Shown here one piece after another: positions 46,608 through 57,388 of a stretch of 64,000 bases of DNA (the stretch's first letter is position 1; each line of letters begins with the position of its first letter). This DNA is from Kosakonia radicincitans DSM 16656 (GTDB taxonomy: Bacteria > Pseudomonadota > Gammaproteobacteria > Enterobacterales > Enterobacteriaceae). The stretch lies in NCBI RefSeq assembly GCF_000280495.2, contig NZ_CP018016.1:1612001-1676000 (forward strand). The letters run 5' to 3'. The notes beneath the pieces were generated by a model, which searched no databases, was not told where the DNA came from, and saw nothing but the letters and a program-made list of their open reading frames with translations. Both the position numbers and the translations under genes were made by a program.

Positions 46608-48125
46608 ATGTGCGGTATTGTCGGTATCGCCGGTTTTATGCCGGTAAACCAGTCGATTTATGACGCGTTGTCGGTGCTTCAGCACCGTGGGCAGGATGCC
46701 GCAGGCATCATCACCATCGACGAAAACAACTGTTTCCGTCTGCGTAAGGCGAACGGTCTGGTGAATGATGTATTCGAGGCCCGCCATATGCAGCGCCTGC
46801 AAGGCAATATGGGGATTGGTCACGTACGTTATCCTACCGCTGGTAGTTCCAGCGCATCTGAAGCGCAGCCGTTTTACGTTAACTCCCCTTACGGCATCAC
46901 GCTGGCGCACAACGGCAATCTGACCAATGCGCATGAGCTGCGTAAAAAGCTGTTCGAAGAGAAGCGCCGCCACATTAACACCACTTCTGATTCTGAAATC
47001 CTGCTCAATGTGTTTGCCAGCGAGCTGGATAACTTCCGCCACTATCCGCTGGAAGCGGATAACATTTTTGCCGCTATTGCCGGAACTAACCGCCAGATCC
47101 GCGGTGCTTATGCCTGCGTGGCGATGATTATCGGCCACGGTATGGTCGCTTTCCGCGATCCGAATGGCATCCGCCCGCTGGTGCTGGGTAAACGCGAAAT
47201 CGGCGATGGCCGCACTGAATATATGGTGGCGTCTGAAAGCGTGGCGCTGGATACGCTGGGCTTCGAATTCCTGCGTGATGTCGCGCCGGGCGAAGCGGTG
47301 TATATCACCGAAAAAGGCCAGTTGTTCAGCCGTCAGTGTGCGGATAACCCGGTCAGCAACCCGTGCCTGTTCGAATACGTTTATTTCGCGCGCCCGGACT
47401 CCTTCATCGACAAAATTTCCGTCTACAGCGCCCGCGTCAATATGGGCACTAAGCTTGGCGAGAAAATCGCGCGCGAGTGGGAAGATCTGGATATCGACGT
47501 GGTCATTCCTATCCCGGAAACGTCCTGCGATATCGCGCTGGAAATTGCGCGTATCCTTGGTAAACCGTACCGCCAGGGCTTTGTGAAAAACCGCTATGTC
47601 GGTCGTACCTTTATCATGCCGGGCCAGCAACTGCGTCGTAAATCCGTACGCCGTAAGCTGAACGCAAACCGTGCCGAGTTCCGCGATAAAAACGTGCTGC
47701 TGGTGGATGATTCCATTGTGCGCGGCACCACTTCCGAGCAGATTATCGAGATGGCTCGCGAAGCCGGGGCGAAAAAAGTGTACCTCGTTTCTGCTGCGCC
47801 GGAGATTCGCTTCCCGAACGTTTACGGTATCGATATGCCGACGGCCAATGAGCTGATCGCTCACGGGCGCGAAGTGGATGAAATCCGCCAGATCATCGGC
47901 GCTGACGGCCTGATTTTCCAGGATCTCAACGATCTTATCGAGGCGGTACGCTCTGAAAACCCGGATATCCAGCAGTTTGAATGCTCGGTATTCAACGGTG
48001 TGTATGTCACCAGGGATGTTGATCAGCAGTACCTTGATTATCTCGACTCGCTGCGCAATGACGATGCCAAAGCGGTGCAGCGTCAGAACGAAGTGGAAAG
48101 CTTAGAGATGCATAACGAAGGTTAA
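46608..48125 (+). CDS. purF: PurF, amidophosphoribosyltransferase
   Basis: The 505-aa protein (E. coli 505) begins MCGIVGI, giving the N-terminal nucleophile Cys after Met removal, with the glutaminase core [10 protein letters not shown]. The C-terminal PRPP-binding domain carries [17 protein letters not shown]. It commits PRPP to purine synthesis. A 424-codon antisense frame is a shadow. A GC-rich hairpin follows. Confidence 0.98.
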   Translation: MCGIVGIAGFMPVNQSIYDALSVLQHRGQDAAGIITIDENNCFRLRKANGLVNDVFEARHMQRLQGNMGIGHVRYPTAGSSSASEAQPFYVNSPYGITLAHNGNLTNAHELRKKLFEEKRRHINTTSDSEILLNVFASELDNFRHYPLEADNIFAAIAGTNRQIRGAYACVAMIIGHGMVAFRDPNGIRPLVLGKREIGDGRTEYMVASESVALDTLGFEFLRDVAPGEAVYITEKGQLFSRQCADNPVSNPCLFEYVYFARPDSFIDKISVYSARVNMGTKLGEKIAREWEDLDIDVVIPIPETSCDIALEIARILGKPYRQGFVKNRYVGRTFIMPGQQLRRKSVRRKLNANRAEFRDKNVLLVDDSIVRGTTSEQIIEMAREAGAKKVYLVSAAPEIRFPNVYGIDMPTANELIAHGREVDEIRQIIGADGLIFQDLNDLIEAVRSENPDIQQFECSVFNGVYVTRDVDQQYLDYLDSLRNDDAKAVQRQNEVESLEMHNEG

Positions 48126-48132
48126 TCCTGCC

Positions 48133-48156
48133 GCGCCCCTCCATCGTGAGGGGCGC
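48133..48156 (+). terminator. hairpin after purF
   Basis: GCGCCCCTC/GAGGGGCGC 9-bp stem with a CATCGT loop, without a T tail; it may protect mRNA or act with Rho. Confidence 0.5.
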
Positions 48157-48218
48157 AATCTGTTGCAACGCCCTCTATAATCAGGCAAAGTTCGTCCGAT
48201 AAAAAAGGGGCAACAATC

Positions 48219-48800
48219 ATGAAACGACTCATTGTGGGGATCTCTGGCGCCAGTGGCGCAATTTACGGCGTTCGCCTGTTGCAGGTGCTACGCGACGTGG
48301 CAGAGGTTGAAACCCATCTGGTGATGAGTCAGGCGGCCCGCCAGACGCTGACGCTGGAAACTGATTTTTCTCTGCGCGATGTACAGGCGCTGGCGAATGT
48401 GGTGCACGATGCGCGCGATATCGCCGCCAGCATCTCGTCTGGTTCGTTTAAAACCGCAGGCATGGTAATTCTTCCTTGCTCGATCAAAACCCTCTCCGGC
48501 ATTGTGCACAGCTACACCGACAGCCTGCTGACGCGGGCGGCAGATGTGGTGCTGAAAGAGCGCAGGCCGCTGGTGCTGTGCGTGCGTGAAACGCCGCTGC
48601 ACCTTGGGCATTTGCGTTTGATGACCCAGGCGGCGGAACTGGGCGCGGTAATTATGCCGCCGGTACCGGCGTTTTATCACCGCCCGCAAAGCCTGGATGC
48701 GGTGATTGATCAGACCGTTAACCGCGTTCTTGATCAGTTTGACATTGAGTTGCCGGAAGATCTGTTTACCCGCTGGCAAGGGAGCGATGCCGCAAAATAG
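48219..48800 (+). CDS. ubiX: UbiX, flavin prenyltransferase
   Basis: The 193-aa protein starts MKRLIVGISGASGAIYGVRLL and contains ILPCSIKTLSGIVHSYTDSL and VLCVRETPLHLGHL, the UbiX signatures. It attaches a dimethylallyl group to FMN to make the cofactor of UbiD, needed for ubiquinone synthesis. It ends about 270 bp before argT, which has its own promoter. Confidence 0.96.
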   Translation: MKRLIVGISGASGAIYGVRLLQVLRDVAEVETHLVMSQAARQTLTLETDFSLRDVQALANVVHDARDIAASISSGSFKTAGMVILPCSIKTLSGIVHSYTDSLLTRAADVVLKERRPLVLCVRETPLHLGHLRLMTQAAELGAVIMPPVPAFYHRPQSLDAVIDQTVNRVLDQFDIELPEDLFTRWQGSDAAK

Positions 48801-48989
48801 TGCGCTGCTACCCGGCGTGCGCTTTTTTGGGGCAATTCTGCAAGCGCGATCATATCCTCAACATTTAATCCTCTTTTCCCCGTGCTAACACTCCGGTTCG
48901 TTCAGCAGACCTGCTATCTTTCATCATTAAGTAAGTTTGCAACGTTTTATTAACAAATTTAACGCGGTCTTTTTCCGGCTGCGGGAAAC

Positions 48990-49005
48990 TGGCATAAGAC
49001 GTGCA
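48990..49005 (+). promoter_or_regulatory. sigma-54 promoter of argT
   Basis: TGGCAT-AAGAC-GTGCA keeps the GG-N10-GC spacing (GG 48991-48992, GC 49003-49004) and ends about 69 bp before argT. The argT promoter of Salmonella and E. coli is known to be nitrogen-regulated, which supports the call. Confidence 0.75.
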
Positions 49006-49073
49006 AGGTAACTGTCAGCAACACACAACACAACGTAATACAGAATAAAAAACAGAACACTTGAGGGTAATGT

Positions 49074-49856
49074 ATGAAGAAGACGGTTCTCGCTCTGTCT
49101 TTACTGTTGGGCCTGTCAGCGACAGCCAGCGTTTATGCAGCGCTTCCCCACACGGTGCGCATCGGTACTGATGCAACCTATGCGCCGTTCTCATCGAAAG
49201 ATGCGAAAGGGGACTTCGTGGGTTTTGATATCGATCTCGGCAACGAAATGTGCAAACGCATTCATGTGAAATGCACCTGGGTCGGCAGTGATTTTGATTC
49301 GCTGATCCCGTCGCTGAAAGCGAAAAAAATCGACGCCATCATCTCTTCTCTGTCGATTACGGAAAAACGTCAGCAGGAAATTGCGTTCTCTGACAAACTC
49401 TACGCTGCCGATTCCCGCCTGATTGCCGCCAAAGGTTCATCGATTCAGCCGACGCTGGATTCGCTGAAAGGCAAGCACGTTGGCGTGCTGCAGGGTTCTA
49501 CCCAGGAAGGCTATGCCAATGACAACTGGCGCACCAAGGGCATCGATGTGGTGGCCTACCAGAACCAGGATCTGATCTACTCTGACCTCGCTGCGGGTCG
49601 TCTGGATGCAGCATTCCAGGATGAGGTTGCTGCCAGCGAAGGCTTCCTGAAACAGCCTGCCGGGAAAGACTTCGCTTTTGCTGGCCCGTCAGTGAAAGAT
49701 AAGAAATACTTCGGCGACGGCACCGGTATCGGTCTGCGCAAAGATGATACTGAGCTGAAAGCCGCGTTCGACAAAGCATTTGCCGAACTGCGTAAAGATG
49801 GTACCTACGACAAACTCGCCAAAAAGTACTTCGACTTTAACGTCTACGGCGATTAA
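49074..49856 (+). CDS. argT: ArgT, lysine/arginine/ornithine periplasmic binding protein
   Basis: The 260-aa protein has a signal peptide cut near VYA-ALPH (residue 22) and the binding-protein core [34 protein letters not shown] and [16 protein letters not shown]. It delivers basic amino acids to HisQMP. It is the tandem paralogue of HisJ (similar through almost the whole length) and is read from its own sigma-54 promoter. Confidence 0.97.
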   Translation: MKKTVLALSLLLGLSATASVYAALPHTVRIGTDATYAPFSSKDAKGDFVGFDIDLGNEMCKRIHVKCTWVGSDFDSLIPSLKAKKIDAIISSLSITEKRQQEIAFSDKLYAADSRLIAAKGSSIQPTLDSLKGKHVGVLQGSTQEGYANDNWRTKGIDVVAYQNQDLIYSDLAAGRLDAAFQDEVAASEGFLKQPAGKDFAFAGPSVKDKKYFGDGTGIGLRKDDTELKAAFDKAFAELRKDGTYDKLAKKYFDFNVYGD

Positions 49857-49892
49857 GGCTGCATAACCCGGCTTATCCGGGATGAGGGAAAT

Positions 49893-49924
49893 ATGCACCA
49901 CGTTAAATAACTGGCGTGGTGCAT
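49893..49924. promoter_or_regulatory. 10-bp-arm inverted repeat after argT with NtrC-type half sites
   Basis: ATGCACCACG (49893-49902) and CGTGGTGCAT (49915-49924) form a perfect stem with a 12-nt loop. The arms contain TGCACCA and TGGTGCA, so it may be both the argT transcript end and an NtrC half-site pair. Confidence 0.5.
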
Positions 49925-49946
49925 TTATACGGTAAATGTCTCGTTG

Positions 49947-49975
49947 TGGTGCACGCTATGCACCATGTTGGTGCA
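49947..49975. promoter_or_regulatory. NtrC enhancer upstream of hisJ
   Basis: TGCACCATGTTGGTGCA (49959-49975) is a perfect NtrC dyad (TGCACCA-N3-TGGTGCA). A further TGGTGCA half site lies at 49947-49953. The dyad is about 113 bp before the predicted hisJ start site, the usual enhancer distance. Confidence 0.8.
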
Positions 49976-50053
49976 TGAATGCATAGTTAAGCATTCATAC
50001 TGCAAAAAAAGCCAGCGCTCGGGCATAATTTTTTGCCTTGCCGGGGCATATGA

Positions 50054-50069
50054 TGGCACGATAACGGCA
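50054..50069 (+). promoter_or_regulatory. sigma-54 promoter of hisJQMP
   Basis: TGGCACGATAACGGCA has a perfect -24 element TGGCACG and GG-N10-GC spacing (GG 50055-50056, GC 50067-50068), although the -12 part reads CGGCA instead of TTGCA. A second candidate at 50022-50036 has 11-bp spacing and is less likely. Confidence 0.65.
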
Positions 50070-50120
50070 CCGTATTGTTATGAGAATTCCCTTAGGAAAG
50101 ACAGTCTGTTGAGGATAATG

Positions 50121-50903
50121 ATGAAAAAACTGGTGCTCTCCCTTTCGCTGGTGCTTGCGTTTTCCAGCGTTTCTACTGTGTTCGCAGCCATTCCGCAAAA
50201 ATTACGTATTGGTACCGATCCTACTTATGCGCCTTTCGAATCGAAGAATGCGCAGGGGGAATTGATCGGTTTTGACATCGATTTGGCGAAAGAACTGTGC
50301 AAACGCATCAAAACCCAGTGTGTGTTTATTGAGAACCCGCTGGATGCACTGATTCCCTCGCTGAAAGCGAAAAAAATCGATGCCATCATGTCATCACTCT
50401 CCATTACCGAAAAACGTCAGCAGGAAATCGATTTCACCGACAAGCTTTACGCGGCGGATTCCCGATTGGTGGTGGCGAAAAATTCTAACGTTCAGCCGGA
50501 TCTGGACAAGCTGAAAGGTAAACGCATTGGCGTGTTGCAGGGCACCACGCAGGAAACTTACGGCAACGTAAACTGGGCGCCAAAAGGGGTGGAAATCGTC
50601 TCCTATCAGGGCCAGGACAACATCTACTCTGACCTGACTGCTGGCCGCATTGATGCCGCGTTCCAGGACGAAGTGGCGGCCAGCGAAGGTTTCCTGAAAA
50701 CGCCGGTCGGTAAAGATTACAAATTTGGTGGTCCGTCCATCAAAGATGAGAAATTGTTTGGCGTTGGCACCGGCATGGGCGTACGCAAAGGTGACACCGA
50801 GCTACGCGATGCGCTGAACAAAGCGTTTGCTGAAATGCGCGCGGACGGCACTTACGAAAAGCTGGCGAAGAAATACTTTGATTTTGATGTTTATGGTGGC
50901 TAA
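50121..50903 (+). CDS. hisJ: HisJ, histidine periplasmic binding protein
   Basis: The 260-aa protein begins [17 protein letters not shown] with a signal peptide ending VFA and continues [20 protein letters not shown], closely matching E. coli HisJ. It delivers histidine to HisQMP. ATG 50121 is chosen over ATG 50118 because GAGG is properly spaced from it; the longer upstream frame crosses the promoter and is not coding. Confidence 0.97.
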   Translation: MKKLVLSLSLVLAFSSVSTVFAAIPQKLRIGTDPTYAPFESKNAQGELIGFDIDLAKELCKRIKTQCVFIENPLDALIPSLKAKKIDAIMSSLSITEKRQQEIDFTDKLYAADSRLVVAKNSNVQPDLDKLKGKRIGVLQGTTQETYGNVNWAPKGVEIVSYQGQDNIYSDLTAGRIDAAFQDEVAASEGFLKTPVGKDYKFGGPSIKDEKLFGVGTGMGVRKGDTELRDALNKAFAEMRADGTYEKLAKKYFDFDVYGG

Positions 50904-50926
50904 TCCCACCCGTGCTTAACGTGCAG

Positions 50927-50947
50927 CCCCTCTCACATTGGGAGGGG
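50927..50947 (+). repeat. hairpin between hisJ and hisQ
   Basis: CCCCTC/GAGGGG stem with a 9-nt loop. A structure between binding-protein and permease genes usually stabilises the upstream mRNA and gives more HisJ than HisQMP. Confidence 0.55.
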
Positions 50948-50988
50948 AAGAGACACGGCAAAACACCACATACGACAGGACAGGCTGC

Positions 50989-51675
50989 ATGCTGTACGGG
51001 TTTTCTCAAGTTATATTACACGGTGCGTTAGTCACCCTGGAGCTGGCCATCAGTTCGGTGGTGCTGGCGGTACTTATTGGTCTGGTAGGCGCAGGGGCGA
51101 AACTGTCGAAAAACCGGGCGTTGGCGCTGATCTTTGAAGGCTATACCACGCTCATTCGTGGTGTTCCGGATCTGGTGTTGATGCTGCTGATTTTTTACGG
51201 CCTGCAAATCGCCCTCAACAGCATCACGGATGCGCTGGGCATGGACCAACTGGATATCGATCCGATGGTCGCCGGTATTATTACCCTCGGTTTTATTTAC
51301 GGCGCCTATTTTACGGAAACCTTCCGCGGCGCCTTTATGGCGGTACCGAAAGGGCATATTGAAGCGGCAACAGCGTTTGGTTTTACCGGTCGGCAAATCT
51401 TTCGCCGCATCCTGTTCCCGGCGATGATGCGTTACGCGCTGCCGGGTATTGGCAACAACTGGCAGGTGATCCTGAAAGCAACAGCACTGGTTTCGCTGTT
51501 GGGGCTGGAAGATGTGGTCAAAGCCACTCAGCTCGCCGGGAAAAGTACCTGGGAGCCCTTCTATTTTGCTATCGTCTGCGGGGTGATTTACCTCGTTTTT
51601 ACAACGGTTTCCAATGGTGTGCTGCTTCTTCTCGAACGTCGCTACTCCGTGGGTGTGAAGAGGGCTGACCTGTGA
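50989..51675 (+). CDS. hisQ: HisQ, basic amino acid ABC transporter permease
   Basis: The 228-aa protein (E. coli 228) has five helices and the EAA loop EAATAFGFTGRQIFRRILFP that contacts HisP. It forms the channel with HisM. ATG 50989 begins MLYGFSQVILHGALVTLELA as in E. coli. Its stop overlaps the hisM GTG start. Confidence 0.97.
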   Translation: MLYGFSQVILHGALVTLELAISSVVLAVLIGLVGAGAKLSKNRALALIFEGYTTLIRGVPDLVLMLLIFYGLQIALNSITDALGMDQLDIDPMVAGIITLGFIYGAYFTETFRGAFMAVPKGHIEAATAFGFTGRQIFRRILFPAMMRYALPGIGNNWQVILKATALVSLLGLEDVVKATQLAGKSTWEPFYFAIVCGVIYLVFTTVSNGVLLLLERRYSVGVKRADL

Positions 51676-52388
51676 TCGAGATCATTCAGGAGTACTGGCA
51701 ATCGCTGCTGTGGAGCGACGGTTATCGCCTGACGGGCGTGGCAATTACCCTGTGGCTGTTGATTTCATCGGTGGCGATGGGCGGCGTGCTGGCGGTGTTT
51801 CTGGCCATCGGACGTGTTTCCAGCAATAAATTTGTCTGCTTCCCGATTTGGTTATTCACCTACGTGTTTCGCGGTACGCCGCTCTATGTTCAACTGCTGG
51901 TGTTCTACTCCGGCATGTACACGCTGGAGATCGTCAAGGGCACCGAGCTGCTGAATGCCTTCTTCCGTAGCGGCCTGAACTGCACGGTGCTGGCGCTGAC
52001 GCTCAATACCTGTGCCTATACTACTGAGATTTTCGCCGGTGCGATCCGTTCGGTGCCGCACGGCGAAATTGAGGCGGCGCGGGCCTATGGTTTCTCGTCG
52101 TTCAAAATGTACCGCAGCATTATCCTGCCGGCGGCGCTGCGCATTGCGCTGCCTGCGTACAGCAACGAAGTCATTTTGATGCTGCACTCAACGGCGCTGG
52201 CCTTTACCGCCACGGTGCCGGACCTGCTGAAAATTGCCCGTGATATCAACTCCGCAACTTACCAGCCGTTTACCGCGTTTGGTATTGCTGCGGTGCTGTA
52301 TCTGATTATCTCTTATGTGCTGATTAGCTTATTCCGCAAGGCGGAAAAGCGCTGGTTGCAGCATATGAAACCTTCTTCGACGCACTGA
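51672..52388 (+). CDS. hisM: HisM, basic amino acid ABC transporter permease
   Basis: The 238-aa protein begins at GTG 51672, overlapping the hisQ stop (GTGA), and has the EAA loop [20 protein letters not shown]. It pairs with HisQ in the membrane. Length and sequence match E. coli HisM. Confidence 0.97.
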   Translation: MIEIIQEYWQSLLWSDGYRLTGVAITLWLLISSVAMGGVLAVFLAIGRVSSNKFVCFPIWLFTYVFRGTPLYVQLLVFYSGMYTLEIVKGTELLNAFFRSGLNCTVLALTLNTCAYTTEIFAGAIRSVPHGEIEAARAYGFSSFKMYRSIILPAALRIALPAYSNEVILMLHSTALAFTATVPDLLKIARDINSATYQPFTAFGIAAVLYLIISYVLISLFRKAEKRWLQHMKPSSTH

Positions 52389-52395
52389 GAACACG

Positions 52396-53169
52396 ATGTC
52401 TGAGAATAAATTAAACGTTATCGATCTGCACAAACGCTACGGCGAACATGAAGTGCTGAAGGGCGTCTCGTTGCAGGCCAACGCGGGCGATGTGATTAGT
52501 ATCATCGGTTCCTCCGGCTCCGGTAAAAGTACCTTTTTGCGCTGTATTAACTTCCTCGAAAAACCGAGCGAAGGCACCATCGTGGTTAACGGCCAGAATA
52601 TCAATCTGGTCCGCGATAAAGATGGCCAGTTGCGCGTTGCGGATAAACACCAGTTGCGTCTGCTGCGTACGCGTCTGACGATGGTGTTTCAGCATTTCAA
52701 CTTGTGGAGCCATATGACGGTGCTGGAGAACGTCATGGAAGCGCCGATTCAGGTGCTGGGCTTGAGCAAGCAGGAAGCCCGCGAACGCGCGGTGAAATAT
52801 CTGGCGAAAGTCGGCATTGATGAGATGCAGCAGCAAAAGTACCCGGTGCATTTGTCCGGCGGTCAGCAGCAGCGTGTTTCCATTGCCCGCGCGCTGGCGA
52901 TGGAGCCGGAAGTATTGCTGTTTGATGAACCGACTTCGGCGCTCGATCCTGAACTGGTGGGCGAAGTGCTGCGCATTATGCAGCAACTGGCGGAAGAGGG
53001 GAAAACCATGGTGGTGGTAACGCATGAAATGGGCTTTGCCCGCCATGTTTCCACCCACGTTATTTTCCTGCACCAGGGCAAGATTGAAGAAGAGGGCGCG
53101 CCGGATGAGTTGTTCGGCAACCCGAAAAGCACGCGTTTGCAGCAGTTCCTCAAAGGTTCGCTGAAGTGA
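52396..53169 (+). CDS. hisP: HisP, ATPase of the basic amino acid ABC transporter
   Basis: The 257-aa ATPase has Walker [10 protein letters not shown] (38-46), the signature LSGGQQQR and Walker [13 protein letters not shown], followed by the switch His in [11 protein letters not shown]. It drives uptake through HisQM with HisJ or ArgT. It lies 7 bp after hisM. Confidence 0.98.
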   Translation: MSENKLNVIDLHKRYGEHEVLKGVSLQANAGDVISIIGSSGSGKSTFLRCINFLEKPSEGTIVVNGQNINLVRDKDGQLRVADKHQLRLLRTRLTMVFQHFNLWSHMTVLENVMEAPIQVLGLSKQEARERAVKYLAKVGIDEMQQQKYPVHLSGGQQQRVSIARALAMEPEVLLFDEPTSALDPELVGEVLRIMQQLAEEGKTMVVVTHEMGFARHVSTHVIFLHQGKIEEEGAPDELFGNPKSTRLQQFLKGSLK

Positions 53170-53173
53170 TATA

Positions 53174-53194
53174 AGGCCGCCGTACAGGCGGCCT
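53174..53194. terminator. hairpin between hisP and the GNAT gene
   Basis: AGGCCGCC/GGCGGCCT 8-bp stem with a GTACA loop between convergent genes; no T tail on either side, so termination strength is uncertain. Confidence 0.55.
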
Positions 53195-53198
53195 CAAT

Positions 53199-53693
53199 CT
53201 ATGCTTTTTCCCGCCGGTAAATCCAGTCGTCATGATATTCGCCGCGCAGCAGGTAGGCTTTTTCCAGCACCTGTACACGTTGAAAACCACTTTTTTCCAG
53301 CACCCTCACCGACCCCTGATTCTCTGCCAGCACCCAGGCGTTCAGTGCCTGCACTTCGCTATCAAACGCGTATTCGCACAGCGCCTGTAGCGCTTCTGAT
53401 GCAACGCCTTGCCCCTGCGCGGCGGGCGCAATCGAGTAGCCGACATCGGCTTCCTGTGGATTGTGCTGGCTGATACGCAGACCGATATCGCCCACCGAAG
53501 TATGCTGGGCGTTGCGAATAATAAAGGCGTGGCGATCGGCAAGACGATCGTCGAACAGGGTGCGAATCTGTTCTTCAGAGGCGATCTCGCCCATATAGCG
53601 CATCACGCTGCCATTCCTGCGCAGATGCAGGAAAAATGGCCAGTCGGAGGGTTCAAACGGGGAGAGAGTCAAGCGGGAAGTGTACAACGTCAT
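53199..53693 (-). CDS. GNAT-family acetyltransferase (RimJ/RimL type)
   Basis: The 164-aa protein starts with the RLTLSPFEPSDWPFFLHL pattern of RimJ/RimL-type acetyltransferases. Acetyl-CoA is bound by AAQGQGVASEALQALCEYAF, and NQGSVRVLEKSGFQ is the typical late motif. The substrate, protein N-terminus or small molecule, is not evident. E. coli K-12 has no such gene at this place. It is downstream of yfcH on the same strand. Confidence 0.9.
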   Translation of the reverse strand: MTLYTSRLTLSPFEPSDWPFFLHLRRNGSVMRYMGEIASEEQIRTLFDDRLADRHAFIIRNAQHTSVGDIGLRISQHNPQEADVGYSIAPAAQGQGVASEALQALCEYAFDSEVQALNAWVLAENQGSVRVLEKSGFQRVQVLEKAYLLRGEYHDDWIYRREKA

Positions 53694-53761
53694 GCCAGCG
53701 CCCTTACGGTGGTAAAGCGTCTTAGCTTACCACTGCAAACGCGCTGGCGGAGCCACGAAAA

Positions 53762-54658
53762 TTAAGAGGTAACCACATCCTCCAGCGCCTCTTCCAGATC
53801 GTACCAGCGGAAAGCGAAACCAGCGGCTTCGAGGCGTTTCGGCAATGCGCGCTGGCCGCCAAGCACCAGAACAGAGGATTCGCCCATCATCAGGCGCACG
53901 GCGAAAGCAGGCGCGCGCATAATGGTCGGGCGGTGCAGCACATGGCCGAGCGTATGAGCAAACTGCTCGTTACGCACCGGGTAGGGCGAAACCATATTGA
54001 ACGGCCCGCGCAGATCGTTATCCAGCAGCCAGAGAATGCCGTTCAGCATATCGTCGATATGGATCCACGCCAGATACTGACGGCCATTGCCAATTGGGCC
54101 GCCGAGTCCGAGACGGAACAGCGGCAGCAGCTTGCCGAGGATCCCGCCCTGCGGCGCGAACACCACGCCAGTACGCAGCAGACAAACGCGGGTGCGATCG
54201 CTTTGCGCTTCGCAGGCAATTTGCTCCCAGCGGGCGCAAAGTTTATGCGTGAACTCGTTGTGCGGCGGCTCCTCTTCGGTGACCACTACTTCACCGAGAT
54301 CGCCGTAGTAGCCCGCCGCCGATCCGGAAATCAGCACGCGCGGCGGCGTGTCGCTGGCCTTAATTAAATCCGCCAGCTGTTGCGTTATCTGCCAGCGGCT
54401 GTTGCACAGACGCTGCTTCTGCTCTTCGCTCCAGCGTTTATCGGCGATCGGCTCGCCTGCCAGGTTGATCACCGCATCAAACTCATTGAGGTGAGTGTGA
54501 TCGTTTAGCCCTTTCCACAGCGTCACGCGGGCATCAAGTAGCTGTTGCGCTTTGGCCGGGCTGCGCGTCACAACGGTAACGGCATGCCCAAGCTCCAGCA
54601 GCCGAGGGATGAGATGACGACCAATCAGGCCAGTCCCGCCGGTAATCAGTATCTTCAT
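53762..54658 (-). CDS. yfcH: YfcH, SDR-family NAD(P)-dependent epimerase-like protein (TIGR01777 type)
   Basis: The 298-aa protein starts [20 protein letters not shown], with the extended-SDR nucleotide motif, and has the family pattern [22 protein letters not shown] (here [16 protein letters not shown]) and [10 protein letters not shown]. The reaction is unknown. A strong AAAGGAGG ribosome site precedes ATG 54658. In E. coli folX comes next upstream; here yfcG follows after 113 bp. Confidence 0.95.
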   Translation of the reverse strand: MKILITGGTGLIGRHLIPRLLELGHAVTVVTRSPAKAQQLLDARVTLWKGLNDHTHLNEFDAVINLAGEPIADKRWSEEQKQRLCNSRWQITQQLADLIKASDTPPRVLISGSAAGYYGDLGEVVVTEEEPPHNEFTHKLCARWEQIACEAQSDRTRVCLLRTGVVFAPQGGILGKLLPLFRLGLGGPIGNGRQYLAWIHIDDMLNGILWLLDNDLRGPFNMVSPYPVRNEQFAHTLGHVLHRPTIMRAPAFAVRLMMGESSVLVLGGQRALPKRLEAAGFAFRWYDLEEALEDVVTS

Positions 54659-54771
54659 GTTTCCCTCCTTTGGTGATGTTCCATTTCAGCATAAGTGAGC
54701 GGCTCAAATCCGCGTGCGATACCGAACACATTTCACGGATTTTTTAATTATCAGAACAGGTTATCCGGCTT

Positions 54772-55401
54772 TTATACCTGCTGTGCTTTTTGCAAAGCCC
54801 GCTCGGTGGCCGGACGGGTACGGATGCGCTCATACCAGTTAAACACCGCGGGATAATCCTCAAGATTCACGCGCTGGCGCTGGTGGGCGTGGATCCACGG
54901 CCAGGCAGCGATATCCGCGATGCTGTAAGGCTCACCTGCCAGCCACGGCACCCGTTCCAGACGCTTATTCAATACCTGATACAGACGCTGGGTTTCGACC
55001 TGATAGCGTTCAATAGCATACGGCACTGGCTGTGGCGCAAAGTGGTTAAAGTGATGATTTTGCCCGAGCATCGGCCCCAAACCGGCGACCTGCCAGAAAA
55101 GCCACTGCAACGTGACATGGCGTTCACGCAATTCGCCGCTGAGCAATTTTCCCGTTTTTTCCGCCAGATAGAGCAGAATCGCACCCGATTCAAAGAGACT
55201 CAGCGGCGCGCCGCCATCGGCGGGCAGGTGATCGACAATGGCCGGGATTTTATTGTTCGGAGAGATAATCAGAAAATCCGGACGAAACTGGTCGCCTTTG
55301 CTGATATCGACGCGGATCAGGCGGTATTCCAGCCCGCTCTCTTCCAGAAATAGCGTTACTTTATGACCGTTTGGTGTGGGCGCGAAATAGAGGTCTATCA
55401 T
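54772..55401 (-). CDS. yfcG: YfcG, Nu-class glutathione transferase / disulfide-bond reductase
   Basis: Read from ATG 55401 the protein is 209 aa. The N-terminal thioredoxin-like domain has the YfcG active-site triplet Thr9-Pro10-Asn11 (APTPNGHK), then PNNKIPAIVDH and ESGAILLYLAEK for glutathione binding, and a helical C-terminal domain. YfcG binds two glutathiones and reduces disulfides. ATG 55401 is better spaced from GGAG than TTG 55404. Confidence 0.95.
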   Translation of the reverse strand: MIDLYFAPTPNGHKVTLFLEESGLEYRLIRVDISKGDQFRPDFLIISPNNKIPAIVDHLPADGGAPLSLFESGAILLYLAEKTGKLLSGELRERHVTLQWLFWQVAGLGPMLGQNHHFNHFAPQPVPYAIERYQVETQRLYQVLNKRLERVPWLAGEPYSIADIAAWPWIHAHQRQRVNLEDYPAVFNWYERIRTRPATERALQKAQQV

Positions 55402-55506
55402 CAATACTCCAGATATAAGAATAATCGTTACTCTCAGAGTATAGGTGTTCCCTCTGGCTGCTGAGTTTTCATTAAGTGACAGCCTGGTCAGGACGTTATA
55501 TTTTGA

Positions 55507-56181
<675 letters not shown>

Positions 56182-56233
56182 TAAGCCCGCTGACTTCCGT
56201 TATCATGGGCTGTTTTCTTCCACATGAGGTGTA

Positions 56234-56788
56234 ATGATGAAACTGATGTTTGCATCGGACATTCATGGGTCGTTGCCCGCGACGGAGCGCGTACTGGAAC
56301 TGTTTGCCCAAAGCGATGCGCGCTGGCTGGTGATCCTCGGCGATGTGCTGAATCACGGGCCGCGCAACGCGCTGCCGCAGGGTTATGCACCGGCGCAGGT
56401 GGCGGAGCGGCTGAACGAGCAGGCCAACCGCATCATTGCCGTGCGCGGCAACTGTGACAGCGAAGTGGATCAAATGTTGCTGCATTTCCCGATTACCGCG
56501 CCCTGGCAGCAAGTGCTGTTGGCAAAACGCCGTCTGTTTCTGACGCATGGACATCTGTTTGGCCCGGATGATGTACCGCCGCTGGCGGCAGGCGATGTGC
56601 TGGTTTATGGCCATACGCACATTCCGGTAGCGGAGCAGCGGGGCGACATTTTCCACTTCAACCCCGGCTCGGTGAGTATTCCCAAAGGTGGGTTTGCCGC
56701 CAGTTACGGCATGCTGGAAGAGGATGTGTTGCGCGTTATCGCACTTAATGATCAGCGGGTTATTGCGCAGGTCGCGATTAATCCGTAA
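56234..56788 (+). CDS. yfcE: YfcE, metallophosphodiesterase
   Basis: The 184-aa protein (starting ATG ATG, read from the first here) carries the calcineurin-like metal motifs: ASDIHGS with Asp/His, GDVLNHG, RGNCDSEVD, THGH and GHTHIP. E. coli YfcE hydrolyses phosphodiesters in vitro with manganese; the natural substrate is unknown. yfcD follows after 54 bp on the same strand. Confidence 0.95.
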   Translation: MMKLMFASDIHGSLPATERVLELFAQSDARWLVILGDVLNHGPRNALPQGYAPAQVAERLNEQANRIIAVRGNCDSEVDQMLLHFPITAPWQQVLLAKRRLFLTHGHLFGPDDVPPLAAGDVLVYGHTHIPVAEQRGDIFHFNPGSVSIPKGGFAASYGMLEEDVLRVIALNDQRVIAQVAINP

Positions 56789-56842
56789 TTTACCTTTCAA
56801 CCGAAACGCGCCAAAAGAGCGCCACAAAGAGAAGATTTCCCG

Positions 56843-57388
56843 ATGGTGGAACAGAGTCATTTTGCAGGCATGGAGTGGGTGGACATTGTCAACGAAGACA
56901 ATGAGGTGATCGCGCAATCAAGCCGGCAACAGATGCGGGCGCAGTGTTTGCGTCATCGCGCAACCTACATTGTGGTGCATGATGGGATGGGCAAAATTCT
57001 GGTGCAGCGCCGTACCGAAATCAAAGATTTTATGCCCGGTATGCTGGATGCCACCGCCGGTGGCGTGGTGCAGGCGGGTGAAATTTTGCTGGATTCCGCA
57101 CGCCGTGAAGCCGAAGAAGAACTGGGGATTGCCGGTGTTCCCTTCGCCGAACATGGCCAGTTCTACTTTGAAGATGAACATTGCCGCGTCTGGGGCGGTT
57201 TGTTCAGCTGCGTTTCCCACGGGCCTTTCGCTTTGCAGGAAGAAGAGGTGAGCGAGGTCTTCTGGATGACGCCGGAAGAGATTACCGCCCGCTGTGATGA
57301 ATTCACCCCTGATTCCCTGAAAGCGCTTGCGTTGTGGATGAGCCGCAATGCCAGCAATGATGCGGAAAAAGCCCCGGAAGCCGACTAG
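56843..57388 (+). CDS. yfcD: YfcD, Nudix hydrolase
   Basis: The 181-aa protein has a full Nudix box, G73-x5-E-x7-REAEEELG (73-95), in [20 protein letters not shown]. It is close to E. coli YfcD (180 aa) and related to isopentenyl-diphosphate isomerase-like Nudix proteins. The substrate is unknown. Its 3' end overlaps the convergent LacI-family gene by 4 bp. Confidence 0.95.
   Translation: MVEQSHFAGMEWVDIVNEDNEVIAQSSRQQMRAQCLRHRATYIVVHDGMGKILVQRRTEIKDFMPGMLDATAGGVVQAGEILLDSARREAEEELGIAGVPFAEHGQFYFEDEHCRVWGGLFSCVSHGPFALQEEEVSEVFWMTPEEITARCDEFTPDSLKALALWMSRNASNDAEKAPEAD

Noticed and set aside
46590..47864. 424-codon minus-strand open frame
   Set aside because: Antisense shadow of purF; composition is mirror-like and there is no ribosome site.
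50022..50036. Second sigma-54-like element before hisJ
   Set aside because: The GG to GC distance is 11 bp instead of 10, while a correctly spaced element lies 32 bp downstream.
49074..50903. argT-hisJ similarity as an assembly duplication
   Set aside because: The two genes differ throughout, match ArgT and HisJ separately, and have different promoters; this is the known ancient tandem pair.
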